From Novosphingobium sp. AP12 (GTDB taxonomy: Bacteria; Pseudomonadota; Alphaproteobacteria; Sphingomonadales; Sphingomonadaceae): 64,000 bases of DNA. The notes under the pieces are model-generated. The model saw only the letters and a program-made list of their open reading frames with translations, did not search any database and was not told the DNA's origin. Positions 59,747-64,000 of the stretch are shown here, one piece after another. Within the stretch, counting starts at the first letter, position 1; each line of letters starts with the position of its first letter. A program made the translations under genes and the position numbers. The stretch is from NCBI RefSeq assembly GCF_000281975.1, contig NZ_AKKE01000009.1, positions 242,607 to 306,606 on the forward strand, written 5' to 3'.

Positions 59747-62131
59747 TCAGTAGCTGACCGAGACGGTGGCGCCGAAGTAGCGATCCGCCTCCTTGGGGAT
59801 GAACCCGGTGAGGTTGTAGGGGTTGGCCGCATTGGTGAGCTGTCCCGCCCGGCCGATGCTGGTGAGGAAGTGCTTGTCGGTTAGGTTGCGCACGAACAGC
59901 GTCAGGCCATACCGCCCGTCCTGCCGCCGCACGCCGATGCTGGCGTCGAAGGTGGCATAGCTTTTCTGCACGGCGTCGGGGTCCTGCTCGAGGCTGAAGT
60001 TGACCGCGCTCTGCGCGTTGCCGGTAACCTGCCCGAAGACGGCGAGGTCGCTGCCCGGCAGGTCGCTTTCATAGCGCGCGGTCAGCGTGCCGCGCCACGA
60101 GGGGGCATTGGGCAGGCGGCCGTCGCGGACGTTGAGGTAAGGCGTGCCGCCGGCGGTCATGCGGTAGCACTGGTTGACCGGGAAGCCGGTGTTCACGCCC
60201 GCCCCGGCCTGCTGCGGCAGCGGGCAGCTGAGGCCGTCCACGTCGACGCTGGTGTCGAGGTATGTGACGCCGCCGTTGAAGGTAAGGCCCCGCAGCGGCC
60301 GGGCGGTGAACTCCAGCTCCACGCCCTTGGTCACCGCGCTGCCGGCATTGGTCGGCACCGAGGAGACGATGCCGGTCACCGGGTCGGTGCTGGCGGCCTG
60401 CACCTGCAGGTCGGAGTAGTCGGCATAGAAGGCGGCGGTGTTGATCGAGAGAGCGCGGTCGAACAGGTCGAACTTGAAGCCCGCTTCCCACGCCTTGACG
60501 GTCTCGGGACGGACGGGGCGCTGGTTCACGAAGTTGGCGGTGACCTCGATGTCGTAAGCGGCGCCCTTGTAGCCGCGCGTCCAGGTCACGTAAGCCTGCG
60601 CATCGCGGCTGAAGCGGTACTGCAGGCCGAGCTTGCCCGACAGGTCGGTGTCCGCCGTCGAGCCACTGCCCGCCGATGCGCCCATCTGCGCGGTGTCGCC
60701 CGCGACCAGCGGCAGGCCGGGACGATTGCCTTCATAGGCGATCTTCTCGCGCTGGAGGCGCCCACCGGCGATCAGCGACAGGGCGTCGACCAGCTTGAGT
60801 TCGGCCTGGCCGAAGGCGGCGAACTGCTCGGTCTTCGAACTCGCGTTGTGGTAGGTGGAGGCATAGGTCGGCACCGCGCAGGCCTGCCCGTAGACGGCCG
60901 GACCATTCGCGCCGCCGGCAGTGCAGCTTCCCAGCCTGCGGCTGAAACCGCGCGTCACGTCGAGGTCGAGGTAGTAGAGCCCCGCGACATACGTCAGCGC
61001 TCCTCCCTGCGGCGAAGTCAGGCGCAGTTCCTGGCTGAACTGCTTCACGCCCGCCGGGCCGCCGTTCAGCACGCCCTTGCCGTTGGAGAACGGCACGAAG
61101 ATCGGCGAGGGCGTATAAAGCCCGTCGACATCGACGTTGTTGTTGAATTTGAAGTCCTGCCACGCGGTCAGCGAGGTCAGGGTGTGGTCGCCCAGTTCCA
61201 GGTTGGCTTCGAGCGAGGCGATCCACTGCCGGGTCTTGTTGAACGAGGGCGCGTCGATGTTGACTTCGCGGTTGTGGCGGCTGGCGACCACCGGGCCGAG
61301 AAGCTGCGTGAGCAGCGGCGTCGTCGTCTGGATGTACTGCGGCTGGCAGCAGTCCGCGTCCATCTTGCGATAGTCCACCGTCGCCAGCAGGTTGAGACTT
61401 TCCGTCGCGTCCCAGTCAAGCTTGCCGCGCAGGCCCCAGCTCTTGAAGCCGTTCTTGTCTTCGCCGGTCGCGACATTGGTGATGTGCCCGCCAACGTCGT
61501 TGTAGAAGCCGCTCACACGGGCGCGGAGTTGTTCGGTGATCGGGCCGGACACGGTGCCCTTCACGCGGTACTCGTCCTGCTCGGCGATGGTCGCGTCGGC
61601 ATGGGCGGTGAGGCGGTCGGACGGGCGCGCGGTGACGACGCTGATGACGCCGCCGGTCGCGTTCTTGCCGAACAGCGTGCCTTGCGGTCCGCGCAGGACC
61701 TCGACCCGTTCGAGGTCCGCGAGGTCGACGAAGCCCTGCGCCTGGCGCGCCATCACCACGCCGTCGATCACGGTCGACACCGAGGATTCGGAGCCCTGGT
61801 TGAACAGCGAGGTGCCGATGCCGCGCACCCGGAAGGTCGAATTCGAGACGTTGTTGCCCTGCGTGTAGGTCAGCGAGGGCACCGCCGCGACAAGGCCGTT
61901 GGTGTCGTTGATCTGCTGCCGGCTCAGCGTCTCGGCGGACAGCGCGCTGACCGCGAGGGGCACGTCCTGAAGCCGCTCGGTGCGCTTCTGCGCGGTGACG
62001 ACGATGTCGCCGCCGGCCTCGGGTTCCGCCGGTGCCTGCTGCGCCAGCGCGGCGCCGGGGCAGTAGGCGGCGGTGGCCATCAGAGCTGCCGACAGAGCCT
62101 GCTTCATCGAGAACGGATTGGTGGTCTTCAC
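59747..62131 (-). CDS. TonB-dependent receptor of the sulfatase operon
   Basis: 794 residues: signal peptide (AAYCPGAALAQQAPAEP), plug (GGDIVVTAQKRTERLQDVPL, RGPQGTLFGKNATGGVISVV) and a barrel ending in ATVSVSY with the aromatic terminal residue. First gene of a two-gene operon with the sulfatase, so sulfated saccharide is a likely cargo (inference). An inverted repeat fitting a ROK-type operator lies about 250 bases before its start, and the ROK gene is just beyond. Confidence 0.92.
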   Translation of the reverse strand: MKTTNPFSMKQALSAALMATAAYCPGAALAQQAPAEPEAGGDIVVTAQKRTERLQDVPLAVSALSAETLSRQQINDTNGLVAAVPSLTYTQGNNVSNSTFRVRGIGTSLFNQGSESSVSTVIDGVVMARQAQGFVDLADLERVEVLRGPQGTLFGKNATGGVISVVTARPSDRLTAHADATIAEQDEYRVKGTVSGPITEQLRARVSGFYNDVGGHITNVATGEDKNGFKSWGLRGKLDWDATESLNLLATVDYRKMDADCCQPQYIQTTTPLLTQLLGPVVASRHNREVNIDAPSFNKTRQWIASLEANLELGDHTLTSLTAWQDFKFNNNVDVDGLYTPSPIFVPFSNGKGVLNGGPAGVKQFSQELRLTSPQGGALTYVAGLYYLDLDVTRGFSRRLGSCTAGGANGPAVYGQACAVPTYASTYHNASSKTEQFAAFGQAELKLVDALSLIAGGRLQREKIAYEGNRPGLPLVAGDTAQMGASAGSGSTADTDLSGKLGLQYRFSRDAQAYVTWTRGYKGAAYDIEVTANFVNQRPVRPETVKAWEAGFKFDLFDRALSINTAAFYADYSDLQVQAASTDPVTGIVSSVPTNAGSAVTKGVELEFTARPLRGLTFNGGVTYLDTSVDVDGLSCPLPQQAGAGVNTGFPVNQCYRMTAGGTPYLNVRDGRLPNAPSWRGTLTARYESDLPGSDLAVFGQVTGNAQSAVNFSLEQDPDAVQKSYATFDASIGVRRQDGRYGLTLFVRNLTDKHFLTSIGRAGQLTNAANPYNLTGFIPKEADRYFGATVSVSY

Positions 62132-62379
62132 TTGAATGTTCCCCCGAGGAGACGCACGTCCAGCCCCCCGCGAGAAGCTTATGCCTCGCGAGTACTGCTC
62201 GTGCGGTCCGAAAAACCGGATTGAATGGCCCGGAAGCGTGCCTGTGCTAGATCGCTCTGCTCATTCGGCACGGCCCCTGATTGCCCGACTGGAGATCGGC
62301 CTGGTGTCGTCACCTCGGCAGACCTGCGGCAAACGGACGGCGCCGCCGCGTCTACCTTTTCTCTACCTAACCGATAGAA

Positions 62380-62402
62380 TTAAGTTTGGTCAATGAACTA
62401 AA
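62380..62402. promoter_or_regulatory. ROK-type operator upstream of the sulfatase operon
   Basis: Arms TTAAGTT and AACTAAA lie around a 9-base spacer and pair at six of seven positions, in an AT-rich stretch. XylR/NagC-like ROK repressors bind TTAGTTT-type dyads of this kind (family knowledge). The site is between the sulfatase-operon receptor and the ROK gene and could repress the receptor-sulfatase operon. The rest of 62132-62430 holds no gene. Confidence 0.5.
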
Positions 62403-62430
62403 GCTCTGCGCCGCGAAAGCGTGGCTTTCG

Positions 62431-63600
62431 TCAGCTGGCTGGCGCGTGCCGGTACAGCTCCTCCAGCGCGAGCGAGGCGGCGCCTTTCCAGTAGTCTTCC
62501 TCGGCGATGCTGCGGAATTCCACGCTGGTGCGGGGCAGCAGCGTCCGCAGGGTCTGGTCGCATAGAGCGGCGCGGAAGTCCGGCCCGATCAGATCGGGCA
62601 TTGCGGCGACTGCGGTAACGATCAGGACGCGGCCGGGATCGTTTTCGTTGATGTGTCCGGCCACCGCCGTGCCCAGCGCCCTTCCCGCCGTCTCGAACAA
62701 GCGGCGGGCATCTGCTTGCCCTGCCCGCGCGCGGGCAACGAGGTCGGCGAAGCTGTCGTTCGACCGGGCCGTGCCCCCGCCCCCTGCATGCCGCAGCATT
62801 CCCATGACGCTGGCATAGGCCGCGAGACATCCAGACCCGCCGCAGAAGCACGGGCGCCCTCCCTCGAAGGCGACCTTGACGTGGGCGAACTCGGAATTCA
62901 TGCCGTGGGTGCCGGTCTGGAGCAGCCCGCCGCGATACCGCGCCGCGCCCATCCCACGCTCCAGCAGGGCGATGCACGAGAAGTCGTCGGCAATGTCGCC
63001 CTTGCCGAACCAGTGCTCGGCGCGCGCGACGACGCTGGCGCGGTTGTCCACCGTGACCGGAAGTCCGAGCCGTTCCGCGACTCGGGGGCCGATGGCCTCG
63101 GGCTCGTGCCAGCCGTGCTGCGGCATCCAGTGCACCACGCCGCGGTGCCGGTCCACCTGCGCGGGAAGCACGATGGCGGCGTGGCGAAGGAGGCGCCGTG
63201 GAACCCCGCTGCGGCCAATCGCGCCGTCGATCAGCGCCGCCGCCCGGTCCGCGAGGCGGTCGATGCCGGGATCGCCAAGGTCGCCGCGCTCAGAATAGAC
63301 GCGGTCGCCGTTGAGATCGATCACGTCGAGGGAAACGAGGCCGTCGCTCAGGGGGATCAGCGCCGCCGCGTAGGCGGCCCCTGCCACGATCCGCAGGTCG
63401 ATGCGTGGCCGCCCCCGGGCCGAGGCCGCGCCCGGCATCTCGGCGAGCACACCCCTGCGCACGAGGTCCGCCGTCAACTCGGTCACGGTGCCCTTGGACA
63501 GCCCGCTGACTTGCACCAGTTCCACCCGCGAGATGGCCCCGGCCCGGCGCACGTGCTTCAGCAGCCGGACCTGGCTGGCATCGTGTTCGATCGTATCCAC
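62431..63600 (-). CDS. ROK-family transcriptional regulator
   Basis: 389 residues. N-terminal helix-turn-helix (ISRVELVQVSGLSKGTVTEL) followed by a ROK sugar-kinase-like fold. The zinc motif CFCGGSGCLAAYAS has three Cys plus the His in NSEFAHV; the usual Glu after GCL is Ala here. Kinase catalytic Asp is not evident, so it is a regulator, not a kinase. Probably binds a monosaccharide or its phosphate and releases the operator at 62380-62402 (inference). Confidence 0.9.
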   Translation of the reverse strand: MDTIEHDASQVRLLKHVRRAGAISRVELVQVSGLSKGTVTELTADLVRRGVLAEMPGAASARGRPRIDLRIVAGAAYAAALIPLSDGLVSLDVIDLNGDRVYSERGDLGDPGIDRLADRAAALIDGAIGRSGVPRRLLRHAAIVLPAQVDRHRGVVHWMPQHGWHEPEAIGPRVAERLGLPVTVDNRASVVARAEHWFGKGDIADDFSCIALLERGMGAARYRGGLLQTGTHGMNSEFAHVKVAFEGGRPCFCGGSGCLAAYASVMGMLRHAGGGGTARSNDSFADLVARARAGQADARRLFETAGRALGTAVAGHINENDPGRVLIVTAVAAMPDLIGPDFRAALCDQTLRTLLPRTSVEFRSIAEEDYWKGAASLALEELYRHAPAS

Positions 63601-63659
63601 GCCTCAGTGTGGGGCGTCACGACGTTCTTCGCAAACAGTATCCGCGTGCCCGCAAGGAC

Positions 63660-64000
63660 TTAGAGGATCGGCGTATCCTCGCGAGCGCGCTCCCATTCCG
63701 GGCCGGTGACGCGGTGCGGCGTCTCCGGTCCGATCAGCCGCGCGCAGACGAAGGCGCAGACCCCGCAGAGCGCGATCATCAGCAGCGCCGGGCGCACGGT
63801 GCCGTCGAACGCGAGTCCGGCGAAGACGGTGGCCAGTGCGCCAAGGCCATTGCGGAAGGCGTTCGACAGCGAGGCCGCCGCGCCCGCGTCGTGCTCGAAC
63901 TTCTCGAGCGCCAGCACGGTCGTCGCCGGCATCAGCAGGCCCACGCAGACCATCATCGTCCAGATCACCGCCAGCAGCACCGGCAGCGGCGGGGCCAGCC
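63660..64000 (-). CDS. MFS transporter, Bcr/CflA-like (partial, C-terminal end)
   Basis: Only the last ~113 codons are in the window; the gene starts beyond the right edge. Two to three membrane helices are visible, including VCVGLLMPATTVLALEKFEH, which fits helix 10 of Bcr/CflA drug-type transporters, then NAFRNGLGALATVFAG and a short cytosolic tail. 59 bases behind it lies the ROK gene start, on the same strand. Substrate cannot be judged. Confidence 0.75.
   Translation of the reverse strand, partial: LAPPLPVLLAVIWTMMVCVGLLMPATTVLALEKFEHDAGAAASLSNAFRNGLGALATVFAGLAFDGTVRPALLMIALCGVCAFVCARLIGPETPHRVTGPEWERAREDTPIL

Noticed and set aside
1..64000. CRISPR array, insertion sequence, prophage, tRNA or rRNA
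   Set aside because: No regularly spaced repeats, transposase or integrase motifs, and no tRNA-like cloverleaf ending in CCA were noticed on either strand.

Overview
The window is GC-rich, tightly packed bacterial DNA. It carries five genes for TonB-dependent receptors, PQQ/cytochrome-type periplasmic oxidation, a fused subunit I/III heme-copper oxidase, LacI-free sugar regulation by FadR- and ROK-type regulators, and many ATGA start/stop overlaps. Together these suggest an alphaproteobacterium of the order Sphingomonadales (Novosphingobium/Sphingobium-like). The genus is an inference from gene content; no rRNA or tRNA gene is visible to confirm it. I see no insertion sequence, phage gene or CRISPR array.

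Layout. 0.1-6 kb: a c-di-GMP GGDEF/EAL protein with an MHYT sensor, convergent with a hybrid GAF-PAS histidine kinase. 6.2-8.8 kb: a TonB-dependent receptor. 8.8-15 kb: a caa3-like terminal oxidase locus (CtaG-type assembly factor, cytochrome b561, two lipoprotein cytochromes c, subunit II with a fused cytochrome c, subunit I/III fusion, small membrane protein). 15-16.3 kb: a DUF418 membrane protein. 16.5-21.2 kb: a translationally coupled five-gene module of GT61 glycosyltransferase, hexapeptide acetyltransferase, AMP-forming ligase, acyl carrier protein and PLP decarboxylase. The last three genes resemble the exosortase-A-associated set, but there is no exosortase here. 21.2-33.8 kb: an Lrp regulator, a large zinc metalloprotease, a TonB receptor, two tandem periplasmic M20 amidohydrolases, a D-amino-acid dehydrogenase and a third M20 peptidase, which together look like an amino-acid-conjugate scavenging set.

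33.8-38.4 kb: a type III polyketide synthase locus with its own ACP and ketosynthase, a flavin oxidoreductase and a divergent methyltransferase. 38.5-47.1 kb: an oxidative cluster with a large di-heme cytochrome c lipoprotein, a GMC oxidoreductase, a catalase-like heme protein, a DyP-type peroxidase and two unrecognised proteins. One of these has an internal duplication flanking membrane segments. The two loci together could make and oxidise a lipid-like aromatic polyketide. This is the best candidate here for an undescribed system.

47.4-63.6 kb: carbohydrate use. A TonB receptor, GH39 glycosidase, hexuronate-type MFS transporter, rhamnonate-dehydratase-like enolase and NAD(P)-dependent reductase form one operon. 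A FadR-type regulator and a PQQ-type sugar dehydrogenase are divergent from it, and a 19-base motif occurs three times in front of these units. A sulfatase and another TonB receptor form a second operon with a ROK-type operator and ROK regulator. A sulfated, possibly rhamnose-containing polysaccharide is a reasonable guess for the substrate. The window ends inside an MFS efflux gene.
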